From assembly GCA_027946555.1 (NCBI GenBank), contig JAPEVC010000058.1, positions 101,291 to 165,290 on the forward strand: DNA of 64,000 nucleotides, given 5' to 3'. This DNA comes from Gnomoniopsis sp. IMI 355080. Its lineage: Eukaryota > Ascomycota > Sordariomycetes > Diaporthales > Gnomoniaceae. This document shows positions 34,501 to 47,202 of this stretch, in pieces. Below the pieces are notes generated by a model. That model was not told the origin of the DNA, searched no databases, and was given only the letters and a program-made list of their open reading frames with translations. The translations under genes and the position numbers were made by a program. The first letter of the stretch is position 1. The number at the start of each line of letters is the position of its first letter.

Positions 34501-35426
34501 TCATCCAGTCTCTTGAGGATGACAACGCCGACACCCTCGCCACGACCATATCCCTCCGCCTTGTTGGTGAAGGTGAAACACTTGCCCTCCTTACCTAGGA
34601 AGTTCAAGGCTGTCATGGGCATCATGGTGGCAGGTGTCAGAATCATACCGACACCAGCCGCAATGGCGAGATTGGCACGTCCGGTGCGCAGATCCTGGCA
34701 TCCATTGTGAACGCCAACGAGGGAAGCGCTGCAGCCAGTGTCAATGGTCTGCGAGGGGCCGCGCAGGTTGAACTGGTACGAAATGCGGTTGGCCAAGATG
34801 GCGTTGCCAGTACCAGTCGCCGCGTACTGGGGCGCCCAGTCTGAGTCGCGGAGCACGACTTGCTCGTAGTCTGCGGAGGGGTTTGTCAGTCTTTGATACA
34901 TGGCTCGGTCCTTGCTTTTGCCATTGGGGTTGAGGAGTATGAGCTTACCTTTGACGAACGTGCCGACATTGACTGAAGTCTCAGAAAGATCGAGAGACTC
35001 CTTGGAGTAGCCAGCTATGTTTTAATTGTCAGTCGTCGTCCCGACAGGTCAATGAGCATTTCAAATCTCGTGCTTACCGTTCTCCAGAGCTTGGTAAGTG
35101 GTCTCAAGCAACACACGTTGCTGTGGGTCGATGGCAGGTGCCTCGCTGGGTGAGATGTTGAAGAACGGGGCGTCAAATGCCTTGATGTCGCCCTTGATGA
35201 AGTGAGCACCTCGGAAACCGATCGAACCCTGCCTCTGGCCGCTAGGGTGGTAGAAGCCGTCGATGTTGACGCGGTCTGCTGGAAACTCAGACCAGGCATT
35301 GTCGCCTCTCTTGAGCATCTCAAAGAGGGACTCGACATCTTCGCCATCGCCAGGAAAGCGGCAGGCCATGCCAACGATGGCGATGGGCATGACCTGGTCT
35401 GGCTCAGGGCCGTTTGGCTGAGCCAT
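28546..35426 (-). CDS. Highly reducing type I polyketide synthase, KS-AT-DH-(psiKR)-ER-KR-ACP
   Basis: Four exons, 35078-35426, 34949-35014, 34071-34870 and 28546-33999, give 2,222 residues; introns are 63, 78 and 71 nt. KS (about 10-440) has DTGCSASL with the active Cys near 184, ECHGTGTPAGDP near 317 and NIGHLEGAAG near 360. AT (about 545-865) has GQGAQW and GHSSGE. DH (about 945-1235) has DHQVQKTTICP, in which Lys replaces the Gly of HxxxGxxxxP, and DTMFQ. A structural stretch of about 200 residues without a methyltransferase motif follows. ER (about 1485-1800) is diverged: RAAGPYGDAV stands where GGVGxAA is expected. KR (about 1845-2030) has GGLGGLG and NYVAGN. ACP ends the protein with GVDSL near 2174. 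No thioesterase or reductase release domain is present, so a separate releasing enzyme is needed. It should make a reduced linear or cyclic polyketide; the product cannot be read from the sequence. Confidence 0.95.
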
Positions 35427-38400
35427 GTTGTGTTTGTGATGGATGGTATCTCAGGAGTGCCTAAGAAGGGCTGCGATGATGATGACACAAGAAAGGAAAT
35501 TAACAGAAAGGTGGCGGTATGTAAGAAAAGGTTATTAGGTAGAGAGCGGGATGGAGACGATGATAGAGGAAAGGATGATGAACAGAGAGATCAAAGAGAG
35601 TCAGAATGAGGAGAAATGAATCGCTTTGAAAGATGCTCGGGAAGAAACGATTGTTGCAATGAAGTTGGGGGGAAAAAGAGATCGAAGCTCGACGCGGTGG
35701 GGTTTTGTAATTGCAGGTCCAAGTTGTGATTGCAAACTGGTCGGCGTTGCCAGGTCAGGTTGCAAAGTGTTGATGCTGTCACGCGCTGCCTGGGTGAAAG
35801 TACCGTGTGTGTGAAGGGAGTTTTCAGACCCACAACAAATTTGCGAGACACAGCGGCACTGGTAAACTCATGCTTTGGCAGTTCAGGGTTCACTGTTGTT
35901 GGTGTGGTTATTTTCGATGGCCAAGGCGAAGATGTCTCTGTAGGCACTGCCTTCAAAAGTCGATGAAGCTATCGCCAGTGCTCAAAAGAGGTTGGAGGTC
36001 CTGAACTGAGAAGTTGACAGGCAATGTGACCCAAAGCAGCAAGTCATACATGACAGATCTTCTCAATAATAGGAGGAGGAAAAGTTAAACTCCGAATTGA
36101 GACCAATTCAGAATCAGATCCAGCAGGGAGGTGTGTGATAAACACATGACCAGCCTTTGATAGTGTGCCTGCATGCAGTGTAAGCTAGATCCGGCACAGA
36201 AAAGCATGGCCACCACATGTCCTCTCTGTAACTGTACCTCTCTCTATGCAGTCTGAGTTCCATCAAGTCCCGGCATAGCCGGAAGGGAATAGACCCCGGA
36301 TGATTGGATGCTGCTGTCAACCGGATGTCGTGGGGTCAGAGCCGCAATTCTCTGTGCCTCTCACACTGATCAGGATTACTAGTGACACTTGAGTTCCTCT
36401 CACACTTCGACTGAATTATTTGTAATGATTTCCAATAAAAGGTTTTGTACAAAAATAAAGTTTGGAAGACAATCAGACAGGTATGTAGTACCTGTAGCAC
36501 TGGGTAGGATGCAAAAGGAAGAACCTATTATAGGTATGCTCTCATCCCATGGGCGTATGCTCCTGGAGCACTTGCTTTGAAGTGTTTGTTGAAAGGGCTG
36601 AAGAATCTTCTGAGAGACGAGATCTCCCTATATGCAAGCAGCCCTATGCATGCACTAGACCTTGCTGCTACCGCCCGGTATCCATTGAAATAGAAGGGGG
36701 AGGACAGCTCAAAAGGTGTGGGTGGGCCGACGCGCAGAACTAAGCTGTAGAAGCCGAACAATAATGCTTCCATAAGCAAAGACTACGTGGAAGACAACGA
36801 ATAGGAGACATAGTGCAAATTACAAACACAGCATGAACAAAGACAGAGATCGACGACGACTCCTAAGCCAGTCACACTCACACATACATCAAAGCGTAGG
36901 GTATGTGCACGTATCCCGTGAGGCAGTGTCCGGCCGGCTGTTCAGAAGCCAAACAGATTCTACCTCCATATCTTGGAGGGTAATGGGCGTTTGAAGCGCC
37001 TGCTGAAAGCACTTCAGATGCCAAGATGAAGATGCTAGGTTTCCATCTTCCCAAGCCCGTTCCAGCCCGCTCACTTGCCAAGCAAGTGTCTTGCACCTTA
37101 CGGAGGCCGAACCGGCCATCACTAGGTAGGCTAGGCGTCAGCTGTCAGATGTCAGAAGCTTGGTAACGACATTAGCTTCGACACAGAAAGCTGTCTGCGT
37201 ACCGCACCAGTGCTAATTTGTGGGGAAGCACAGGTGTGGAGGTGCTATGAATGACCTAGATTGGATTCTTCTTGAAAACTACTCCTCGGAAAAAGTCATG
37301 AAAGTGGCCTGCCTCCTGATATGAGTTGCAGGCGGTGATCGGTCCTGGCCCGGCTGAAAGTTCAAGGACATGGTGCGCTAGCGCTGACGCTGACGACCCA
37401 CGATGTGACGTTTGCAGGAGTGGCGAGGGCAGCACTGCCATGTTATCAAGCCGCCATCAGTCGTCATCCTACAGAAAATGATCGTGAGCCTCTACCGTTT
37501 GGTGATAGTCGATTTGGGGTCTCATGACCATGTTTAGCCCGGGCCCAACTGCCCTGATCCTCGTTCGAATTGAACGATCATGGAGTAAATTCCGAATCTT
37601 GATTCAAGGGGTCGTCATGGAATTTAATTTCAGTCGATGATGGCTGATCCGTTCCCTCATATTCAAGGCTGAAAGCCCAGAGGCTCCGGCAGGCTTTGAC
37701 GCTGCGAGGTACTCTGCGAATACAGCCAGCATAGCCTAGTACGGGACCTTGCAGATGACAACCAGATTCTGCAAGTGGTTCAGAAGCAAGGTCAGTCTAG
37801 CGGTGAACCAAATGTGCAACAATATTGGGGTTGGCGATCATTGAAGATGACACCTTAGTCTGAAGAAAGAGGCCAGGAGGTGTAGATGGTCCAATAGATG
37901 TTTAGATGTGCCTGTACAATGACAGGAGACTAAACCCAAGCCATCGCCTTCTCCTGCTTTGGTCCAGAGCAGAGCGGGCCGTTGTGTACATCCAAGGCGG
38001 GAAGTGACAGAAGCCAGAGGCATCGAAGTGCAAGATCATGCAGCTTCCCGAAAACCTCTAGCCCCAGGCAGCACGATGTCAGGATCGCATCCAAAGCCAA
38101 GCTGTGGAAACATAATGTGTCTGACACTGTCCAAGTAGGACGGCTATCCTGCAGGAGATCGGTGCACGTTGAAAGGACGGAGAGACTCGTTTGAAGAGAA
38201 TGGTAGCTAAGCTGTGTCACCGTGTCAGTCTCGAACACGTCAGTGGTTGTGTGATAAAGAGAGAAGGGCCATCAGGCACTCCTAAGGAGGCTGAAGAGGT
38301 TGAAAAGGATGAATGACCATGGAAGGATCTGCCACACATCAAGAGTATCATCGTAATCCAGGTAGTGCAAAGATGATTGGAAAGAAGGCAGTTCATATCC

Positions 38401-41320
38401 TCCCAGCCCCTCGGGTCATTTGCTCGAACGTGGCAAATGGCCGCCACACATATACCAGGACGCGTGACGGAAACCTTGCAGCAAGCCTCGGGGCGCAAAG
38501 TAAAATTGATTGATATAGTATTGAAACCCTCAAAATGAAGTCAAAGAACGATCGACTGGATCGTCTCCGGCTGGGGGTTATACCTAGGTGGTTTCACTGG
38601 AGGAGTAGGTACCTCTACTGAGATCAGAGAAATAGGAAAGTATAACTATCAAGTCCAACCAAAGAAGGCCGCCAGAAAGGAGTGGTGATCGAGATGCATC
38701 TTGGGGAGCTGCAAGTCAAATCTCTCACTCACACAGCAATGCGTCTGTAGATACCCGTTGCCTAAGTAGTCCTATCGTAGGCGAAGTGTCCTTCAATGTT
38801 GCTCTACAGGAGACAGAAGCCATATTCGTCTGAGGATAGTATCGAGGTCTCGAGTCTCTTCGATGGTCAAGATACATATGAGACTCGTCGTGTCGCCGTG
38901 AGATGGTGGGAGTCGACTTTCGCGCAAATACTCTTCAAGACAGACTACCTTGCACCGTAGTATCTTGCCGTATTAGACGTGCTGTGTGTTAGATCACGCA
39001 TCGCACATGCTGTCAGCGCCAGGTCTGTCCAAAGTATGAAGCTTGGTTCGGGCTCCTCTCCTTCGCGGTCGTTGAGATGTGTAACGTTGAACGATAATCC
39101 ACGGGCCGACGTATTGCCGCCTTCTAGCAATCATTGGCAGGACAAACAAGGTCGATGCTTGTCAAAAGGTTGTACCGCGCGTCTCGGGTGAGCCTTCAGG
39201 AGCCAGTTCCCCATGATTCGTGATTATATTTGGGAGTCATGGCCGAGCCGAGACAGATTCGCACTGAGCCACGAAACTGTCTCGTCCAAAAGGATACCGG
39301 CTGACCATCGTCTAGTGTGTAGCATGTTGGGGATTGTGTCGAAAGCCGACTCTGTCTCTAGCGATGACGCCGAGAGATGGGCTGCGGAGCGGGTCAGCGG
39401 CTGGATTCCTTGGGTCTTCGTCGCAGGACTCGAAGAGAGAGTGCTGAGCTTCCGTCACACACACTGAGACAAATGCTTGGGATACGCTAGGGAGTAACCG
39501 AGCTGATATTTCAAGGCAGAGTCTCCATGGCTACTTGTCGGGACGATTCCGTCCATACTCTTGGAAATGGCGTCTGGCTTTGCATACGCGACAGCTGCAG
39601 ACTGCAGTGCCGTTCTGCAGGTCAGATCATCAGATTCAGAGATCCAGTGGGTCAATCTCATTTACATGTCCAGCCATGTCTCACTGGTACGACAGGCAGT
39701 GTCTGGCAGCATTGTCACACACGCACAGGATGGTTGCATTGGGTCCCTCGGCGCTCCAACTAAGCTGGGCCCCAAATTGGCTCGCCTAACCCGCTTGCGT
39801 GCCAATTGAATGTTTGTCTGTAGCACTCGGTGCGACGGACACCAATCTATGGAAATCAAGGAAGACGACAGGGACGGCCTTGAGTGCAACGGCAAGCCTG
39901 TATGGGCTCCTCGAGTCTTGCCGGTCTTCGCTTGGAGGATTCGAAAGTGGGAAGGTAGGTAGGCGGGATACTTGGGTTTTGTATGTTTCTAACTGAGCCT
40001 GTCTCGGACGAAAGCCTCGATTTTTACCTAGCTGAGAGTGAGAGGAGGGGGCCTCGTTTCGTTTCGTAGCACCCCTCTCAAGCGGTTTTCATGTGTCTTT
40101 CCTTCCTCTCGCATCTTGCCATCTGGTTCGTGAACCTTTTGTTCGTGGGCAGACATTTAGCATGTGTCGCAGAGTCGAAGACACCATGATCAGGAGACTC
40201 GAGCCATGGGACGGTGCAACTATGATTCGGTTGGAGGAAGATAAGTGGCTCATGAGCTCACACAAGGAGGGACTAGGTTCACATGCGTATAGGGTCGACT
40301 GAAATGGAAGGGAAAACGGCTGACAGCGGAAGGAGGCAGTTTGGGGCTGCTGATTCTTGCTACTAGTGCTGCAGTGTGCGGCCGTTGAGGAGCCTTGGGC
40401 AGGAGTTCGTCACTGTCCGATCCGACGACATCTCGAGTGGCTTCACATGCATCTGTCCAGGGCAAGGACCAAGTTGTGGTGTGTACGACCATGGCGTCGT
40501 ACAGTACCCGTCATCAGCTGGAAGCCGTCTTGTGATACTGTCAGAGAAGATTTCACCCCGCGGGGAGGTGATTGAAGAAGGTTGGGGGCCTCCTAGATCT
40601 GGGCCTGGACAGCTGCAGCCTCTTCTCCGATCTTTCTCCTCCCTCTCTTTTACTGCTTGTAATCTTGTGCCGCCTGACGTGCTTCCAAGGGTTGACGAGA
40701 TTTCAAAGACAGCTGAGATCTTTTCTAATTGTCTTCGAATTGTCTTCTGGAAAATTTAAGCGATCTCCTCCGTGGTATGCTTGACATACCGAGCGTGTGG
40801 GATATTGGGTATATCGGGACGCGGGTTATTGTGCAAGAATAAAAAAGAACTCGACCCAGCACAAACCAAGTTTCTGGTGGACGACATTGTATTTGGCCAG
40901 ACATACTCATCTGCCGTTGCAACCACTGTTACATCCACTGCTGTATAGTCTTCGAGAAGCGCAACACGATCCATCACAGGTTCAACGTGTATAAGTATGA
41001 GCTTCACAGAGTTGAAGGACAGAGGACCCATGGGGCACCTCCACGGCCAACAGCCTGTGAAGGAGAACAAGTGGACAGGGGGGGCAAGCTTTACAAGGTC
41101 TACTTCGTTGAGGCGGAAAGAGCCAACAAACTCGCCATGGACCTCCAATTTTGGCCTGCAAATGACCACGACCACACCAACAACAACCCAACCCAGAACC
41201 GTCTTCTCACCTCAAGCTTCTTATGCGTACAAGCCATCTTCCTCCTCTATACCACAGCGTCAACCGTCTACATCCGAATTCTATCTTCCGAGATCCAATA
41301 GCGACCTACTCATCGGTACA
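35427..41320. other. 5.9-kb gene-poor region upstream of the PKS
   Basis: The first few hundred bases above 35426 are the PKS promoter, with purine-rich GGAGAAAGAGAT-like sequence. The rest has only short, overlapping frames on both strands and no family signature. A near-palindrome TACCTAGGTG lies at 38581. From 40997 the frame of the DHA14 transporter is open without a stop, so its 5' end could reach back into this gap. Confidence 0.5.
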
Positions 41321-43446
41321 ATGGATTCAAGAGACCCGTACGCGATGGAGACACCTCTCAACACGTCACTCGGCATCCCCTTGCCGCCACCGCCGCCTCC
41401 CCTCAGCGGCGGTCGGCTGGGCGCTATCATCATCTTGTATGTGTCATGAGCTTCCCTGGCGGACAACGCAAGCTAATGAAAGACCAACAGCATGCTGGGT
41501 GGTCTCCTCTTCTCCGTCATGGACACCACAATCGTCTCGACTGCCCTGGTCACCATTGCAGGCGACCTCGATGACTTCCAGAACATGTACTGGGTCGTCC
41601 TGGCGTATCTTCTCTCCTACCTGGGTGGGTTATTTCTCCTTCAGCCCGAATTAATTCGCCGTTAGTGGCCTGTGTCGCTAACAAAGTGCTCTCAGGTTTT
41701 GCGATCGGCTTCGCCAAATTGGCAGACCACTTCGGCCGTCTTCCCGTTTTCCTCTTCTCCTGGCTGATATTCTCTTCATTTTCTCTCGGCTGTGGTTTCG
41801 CCACTACTATGCCTCAATTGTCAGTGTTTGCCCTACTTTCTGCAGAAGAAATGTCCTTGACCAAAGCGAAATGCAGCTGATAAGAAGTCCCCACAGAATC
41901 GTCTTCCGAGCTCTGCAAGGAATAGGTGGCTCTGGTCTTTATAGTCTGTCCCAGATCACCCTCGCCGAAATCGCCCCCCACGGGAAGAATGCCTTGATCG
42001 GTACTGTCATCGGAATGACTCTAGCTATCTCTTTCGTCCTGGGACCTCTGCTCGGCGGCGCAATCTCTGGCGGTAATTGGCGCTGGATATTTTTCATGAA
42101 GTAAGCGAGCCTGCGAGACTGGACCCTGGAAAGTGTTTGACATCCCTACAGTATTCCTGCCGGCCTCCTCTGTATGTTCGGGCTAGTCGTTCTCTGGCCT
42201 CAAGAATTCGGCAAAGCCCTGCACCCTTGGAAAGAGTTTTGGAGAATCGACTTTATCGGAAATGTGTTCATCCTTGCCGCCTGTGTCTTGATGGTCTACA
42301 GCTTGCAGCAGGCTGGTACGATGATCTTCTCGTGGACCAGCGTTGAGTTTCTGACGACTTTCACAATTTCGGTTGTATGCTGGGCTTTGTTCTGGGCATG
42401 GCAGCTTGTGCTCCGTCAGCTTCCCGTTCAAGTTGAGCCAGTATTCCCAGTTCGTCTCGTCTACCACCGCATCTACATGGCGGCTGTACTGTAAGTCCCC
42501 GATCGCAAACAAACACTCAACACATCACCTTGCTCAAACCCTCTTTACTGGGTCTTCCGGATTGATCTTTGTCACTGCAGTAAACTGACTCCCCTTCCAC
42601 AGCAATGTGTTCCTTTCCGGATACTGCTATCTTGCGATCGTCATCACCCTGCCCGAACGTTTTCAAATAGTCAATTCGGATTCTAGCCTGATGGCTGGTG
42701 TGCACCTACTTCCTATGCTAGGCGCCACGTCTCTTGGCTCCATTATTGGGGGGTTGTTGTCGAAGACGAAAAACAACACGTCCCGAACCCTCGTTGCGGC
42801 ATCCTGCTTCCAAATCATAGGACTCGGCCTATTGACGACCTTCAATGCCCCTTCTTCACCACTGGCACCTCAATTCGCCTATCAGTCAATATTTGGTCTC
42901 GGCGTGGGGCTGACTTTCTCCTCGGCCACAATCCTCACAAAGATCCAAGCAGCCGGAAGAGATCACGCGGTTGCCCAAGGCGTTGTGGCTCAAGTACGGG
43001 TTCTGGGTGGTGCGGTTGGCCTTGTTATTTGCAACATGATCTTCAACATCCGTCTTGAGTCCGTTGCTCTCAGTACAGAAGCCCGAGAAGCTCTCCATCG
43101 TTCACCTTTAGCATTGATTACAAAGGGCGGGGCTGATTCCGATGCTGTAAAGGACGTTTTTTCGGAATCCTTCCAGACAATGTTATGGGTGATGTTCTGG
43201 GTTGCAGTGGCGAGCTTCGTCGCTAGCTTGTGCACTTGGGAGACAAACCCAACGCCTCTTAACGAGCTGGACGAGGCTGCTGCCGCTAGCCATGGTTCTT
43301 GCCATAAGCAGCTTGGCAGTCGGGGAGGGAGCGACACCGAGTTGGAGAATATGCCTGGTAGGCTCGGCATAGGGACCGCTAATATCTCAGGAAAGGATAG
43401 ACCGGGTACACCATCTCCCCGAGCCTTTCATGGCAGTCGAGTGTAG
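41321..43446 (+). CDS. DHA14-type major facilitator drug-efflux transporter
   Basis: Six exons, start-41436, 41491-41624, 41696-41819, 41897-42100, 42152-42490 and 42603-43446, give 586 residues from ATG 41321. Introns are 54, 71, 77, 51 and 112 nt. Fourteen membrane segments are expected. Family motifs seen are FSVMDTTIVSTALVTIAGD in helix 1, LSYLGFAIGFAKLADHFGR, FRALQGIGGSGLYSL, FVLGPLLGGAISGGNWRW (antiporter motif) and FGLGVGLTFSSATI. Such pumps export toxic compounds by proton antiport at the plasma membrane and often serve secondary-metabolite loci. ATG 41321 has A at -3 and G at +4 and gives a usual length, but the frame stays open to an ATG at 40997, which would add 108 Ser/Thr-rich residues. 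It is head to head with the PKS across 5.9 kb. Confidence 0.9.
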
Positions 43447-44041
43447 CCAGCGCGAGTCGAGGTAGATCGAAGCATGAGGTGGTGGAGAGAATCCCTCCTT
43501 CTTGGCTAGTGACTCATTGTGGTTGATATCTTATATGCTCTCTGTGGGGTTTGATGCTAGACGAATCACTATATGAATCTATGAGAGATTAAATGAAGCA
43601 TTCCTGTATTAATTTCAGAACCGTTGTCAACAAAGTCTGTTCCGTCACCTTGACACATCGGTTGATTGACTCTGCAACGCGATCTGACCGTGTGAAGACT
43701 GTCTTTTATCAGGAGTAATGTTTGGAAGTGGATAGCACCAATTCTGATTATCTTGGGCCCAACCATATGATAGATTCTTGTAGCTTCACCAACGGATCTT
43801 GGCCTTGCTTGGACTGTCCCTTTCAGCAGTCACTTTGTTCGAACACGCGGCCAATAGGTGACGGGACCCAGAAACTTTGGAAGATTCAACAAGGTGAATT
43901 CACTATCCTGAGGAAAGATGTGTTGAATAATCCGGGTGAAAACTATGACTCCTGAACCGCCTCGATTACTACTTGAACACATGTAATCAGGCACTTACTG
44001 ATTGCCTGGTAACACAGCAAATTGATCAGTCATTTAAAATC
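43447..44041. other. Convergent intergenic region
   Basis: 595 bp between the 3' ends of the efflux transporter and the HxxHC membrane protein. No supported feature. Confidence 0.5.
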
Positions 44042-44755
44042 TCACCTATCGTCCCTCACCCAACATCCAGCAAACCCCATTTCGGTCTTGGTGGGATGCG
44101 TCCAATTCCTGTATCCAACATCAACTAAGAACTGGGCACAATGGTCCGTATGCCCTGGACTTGAAATGACAGTGTCAAATGCGTTCCGCTCCTCGTAAAG
44201 CACCCAGAACTGCTTCCGCCACATCATGGCACAGTGATTGACATGGTCCCTCAAACTCGTCCAGTAGAACTCGCGCTCACTCATTTCCAAAGGCGTCAGC
44301 TTCTGCGTCATGGCTTCGTCGGCGTAGCCGCCCCAGGAAGCATCGTCTGTGTACTCGTCGATGAACTCCTGGTCGTAGCATGGGGCTGGGACCCAGTTGT
44401 TCAGCAGGATGTCATACTTGCAGCCTGCGGCGCGTGCGGAGGAGACAGATTCGCCGCAGGAGAGGAGGCGTGCGGAGGTGGTTATGTTGTGTCTGTCAGG
44501 TCTCGGGGCAACGGCAGGAGTGGGTGGGGTGGGTGAGGATAAGGGCGATGTTGGCCTAAGGCTAGGACTGGTCTCGGGATCGAATAGGTAGAAGATTCCC
44601 GCAAGGAAGAGCGACGCTGCGAAGCAGATGCTGATGTACAGTAGAGTTTTGCGCTGTTTTGGTCCTTGAATATTGCGGAAATGCCTGGCCTCTTCCTTCC
44701 CATCTGGATCGTCTGAATACCCTAAAAAGGGCTGGCTAAGGTTTTCACTAGACAT
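44042..44755 (-). CDS. Single-pass membrane protein with two HxxHC motifs (UstYa-like architecture)
   Basis: A single exon of 237 residues from ATG 44755; the frame is open further up but this ATG gives a natural start MSSENLSQPFLGYSDD. A cytosolic basic stretch precedes one membrane helix (about 36-57, LLYISICFAASLFLAGIFYLF), then a Pro/Ser/Thr linker and a lumenal domain with GCKYDILLNNWVPAPCYD, HVNHC (about 170-174) and HTDHC (about 202-206). Paired HxxHC motifs separated by about 27 residues after one N-terminal helix are the hallmark of UstYa (DUF3328) oxidases of fungal ribosomally made cyclic peptides. The GCxYDxxxxxWxPxxC part belongs to a large fungal family of unknown function, and I cannot say whether it is a true DUF3328 member. 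A type II topology is inferred. Confidence 0.78.
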   Translation of the reverse strand: MSSENLSQPFLGYSDDPDGKEEARHFRNIQGPKQRKTLLYISICFAASLFLAGIFYLFDPETSPSLRPTSPLSSPTPPTPAVAPRPDRHNITTSARLLSCGESVSSARAAGCKYDILLNNWVPAPCYDQEFIDEYTDDASWGGYADEAMTQKLTPLEMSEREFYWTSLRDHVNHCAMMWRKQFWVLYEERNAFDTVISSPGHTDHCAQFLVDVGYRNWTHPTKTEMGFAGCWVRDDR

Positions 44756-47202
44756 ATTGAGTCGCAAATCAAGGTGAATTTTGGAGTGAATGGAGGACTG
44801 AATCAATTTTTTTTTTGTTTTTGGCCTGCGAAGTATTCTGGCTTTACATATGGAATGTGTTTCAGCAGCATTGCCACAGTGCTCAGGTGGTGTAAGTCGA
44901 ATCATGAAACATCGTCTGGTGTTTTGGGACAGAGACAACACTCTCTCGGCAATTTCAGCTGACCATCGCAAGACGCCAAGAAATCGAGGATACAAAAGAC
45001 GATTGATCATGACTTTGTTTTGATGCTTGATCTCTGCTTGTCATCTCACACAGAATTGGCCAAAAGGGCAAGGCATGTAAATAAGGCTGGGTCTTACTTG
45101 CCATGACACCTGGGCCTCGTCGACTTTAGTGACGGACAGTGAGAACCTATTCAAATAGAGCTTCGTTTCTTATATCCATGTCCTTGAATTCAAGCTCTTG
45201 TGTTGAACAATAAGATCACACCTTCTGGAATAAAACCGCGGGAGCGTGAGTCCTTGTATGCAGCCCTGCGTTTTAGGCTTGCAGCACGAGATGTGGTGAA
45301 TAGGTGGTCTTGGTGCTATAGAAGTCAGAGAGCTAGTGTCTCTAAATTGTTTTCACAATCTGACATAGCATATAGCATTACATATAGTCAAGATCAGACG
45401 AACTGCAATATGCTTTAAGCAAGCATCATTGGAGTGGGTTGTTCTTTCAATCGTTCTCAAGTCGCCCACCCTCCAGCAATCTCCATTCGCCCGGTGGACT
45501 TCCTTTCGATCCAAAGGCGATATTTCTGTGCCAAGCAGACTGACTCCCAAGTTCTTGCTCATGGCAGTCAAGACTAGCACAGCGTGGGACTCGGGCAGAC
45601 TTGGGCTCACGATAGTTTAGGGCTGGATGGATAGCTCCAATGGATCACCTTGCAACAAGATTGACAGGCTCAACGGTTCACAACTTACCTCACAAGCCTG
45701 GCTAAAGACCTATGTTATATAGGGGTGCTGACCCGATATTGGCTAGGTGCCCCATACATGGGATGATGGGAGCCGCCAGCTAAGAATGTACAAGGGAGCA
45801 AATTCTGTTCGCAGTTCATATACACATCAAGACCACCCTGAAGAAAAATCATTGGTGAAGAGGTGATGAGACAGTCAATGAAAGGAGTTGTGGCCAAGGG
45901 GTCATCGAAACCACCTTCCGGATGACTATTCTGGGAGATTGGAGATGGGGTCCAAAATCATGCTCTGGTTCAGAAGGAGAGGGGGGGTTGGCAAGACCAA
46001 TCTTTCATCCTCCAGCTTTTTTTTCCCTTAACAGTAATCCTTGTAAGATACAGCCTTTCGCTTGTCATTACCCTGGATATTCAGGCTACGAATTTGTATG
46101 TGTTGTGTGCGCCCTTGCATGGGTTAATTGGCTCCCTCTCGGACTACAGTTATCTTGCTCCTCACGCGACTCCACACAGGTACGGCTGAGCTTCCAGGTT
46201 GCGGTGGCGTTGCTAGCACGATCATCAAGTTTAATCTGCACCCTGGTGGATAGTACCAGGACATTCATGTAATTATATAGTACTCTTTCAACCACCTTTC
46301 CGATTATCTGGCTGGCAGGAATGCTAAAACATATAATGCATTCGGGGGTTTATGATTGCAGGCTATCGAGTTTTGAGTTGGTAAGTCCAGGCCCGATATC
46401 CATCCACCAAAGAGGCCCGCCGGGCTACTAAAAGAACACGTTGGACCTCCTGAGCCGGATGTTTCAGGGGAAAGTGATCAAGACGCTGCGCTGCAGCTCT
46501 CTGAAGATCCCAAGCGTGTTTCGTGGTTGACGGCAATACAGGGGTTGGAAGGCTCTGATTGGGCCAACGTTTTCTGCTACCCCTGGAAGTAGCCGCCTTT
46601 TTTAATCGGATTTGATCCATTCGTTCTCATCCACTGACGACTACAAGTCCCACCAACCGCATACAGCACTATAGGGATACGATCCTCTCGCCACCAATGG
46701 ATCATGCAGTGAGCGTCCGCGTTCCTGATTTTCCAAGCAGGGTTGCAGGGCGTTGGAGGGGGGAGAGGAAACATGTTTTCCTGGGTTGGTTCGTGCCGCA
46801 AGCCTGGGGGGTCATTTGTTGATAATAAGTGAGCCGCACAACCACATGGCGTACCTGTATCTTGCTCTTGTCCGTCTTCAGTCATCGTGAGTCTTGGAGC
46901 CTGGTAGTTCCTGATTTTCTGCCTCTGGCTTCATTCCCTCATTCTCACTGCAGTCAATCTTTTCTCTTTGTCACTGTGCTGTGCTCAGTGCTCGCCTTTT
47001 AAGATACCCAATCACTTCTCTTCACTCGCACTACAAAGGGTGTTCTGTCTGTAACAAGGCCCCTGATCAGCTCTATTGTTACTCGAGCACGAGAACGAAG
47101 CTGGCACAGTCGAAGTCGATCCGCTCTTGATCTCGAAAAACAAAAAAAAGGAAAGGACCAAGTCTCACTTGCAATCATCGACGATAGAACAAACACATCA
47201 AC
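44756..47202. other. Divergent intergenic region, no gene recognised
   Basis: 2.4 kb between the HxxHC gene (-) and the secreted-protein gene (+). A 102-codon minus-strand frame at 46577-46885 has several Cys and Trp but no family match that I recognise and is not called. The last 200 bases before 47203 are CT-rich, typical of a fungal leader. Confidence 0.5.

Noticed and set aside
46577..46885. 102-codon Cys/Trp-containing frame
   Set aside because: No homology recognised, no signal peptide, and no support from neighbours; chance cannot be excluded.
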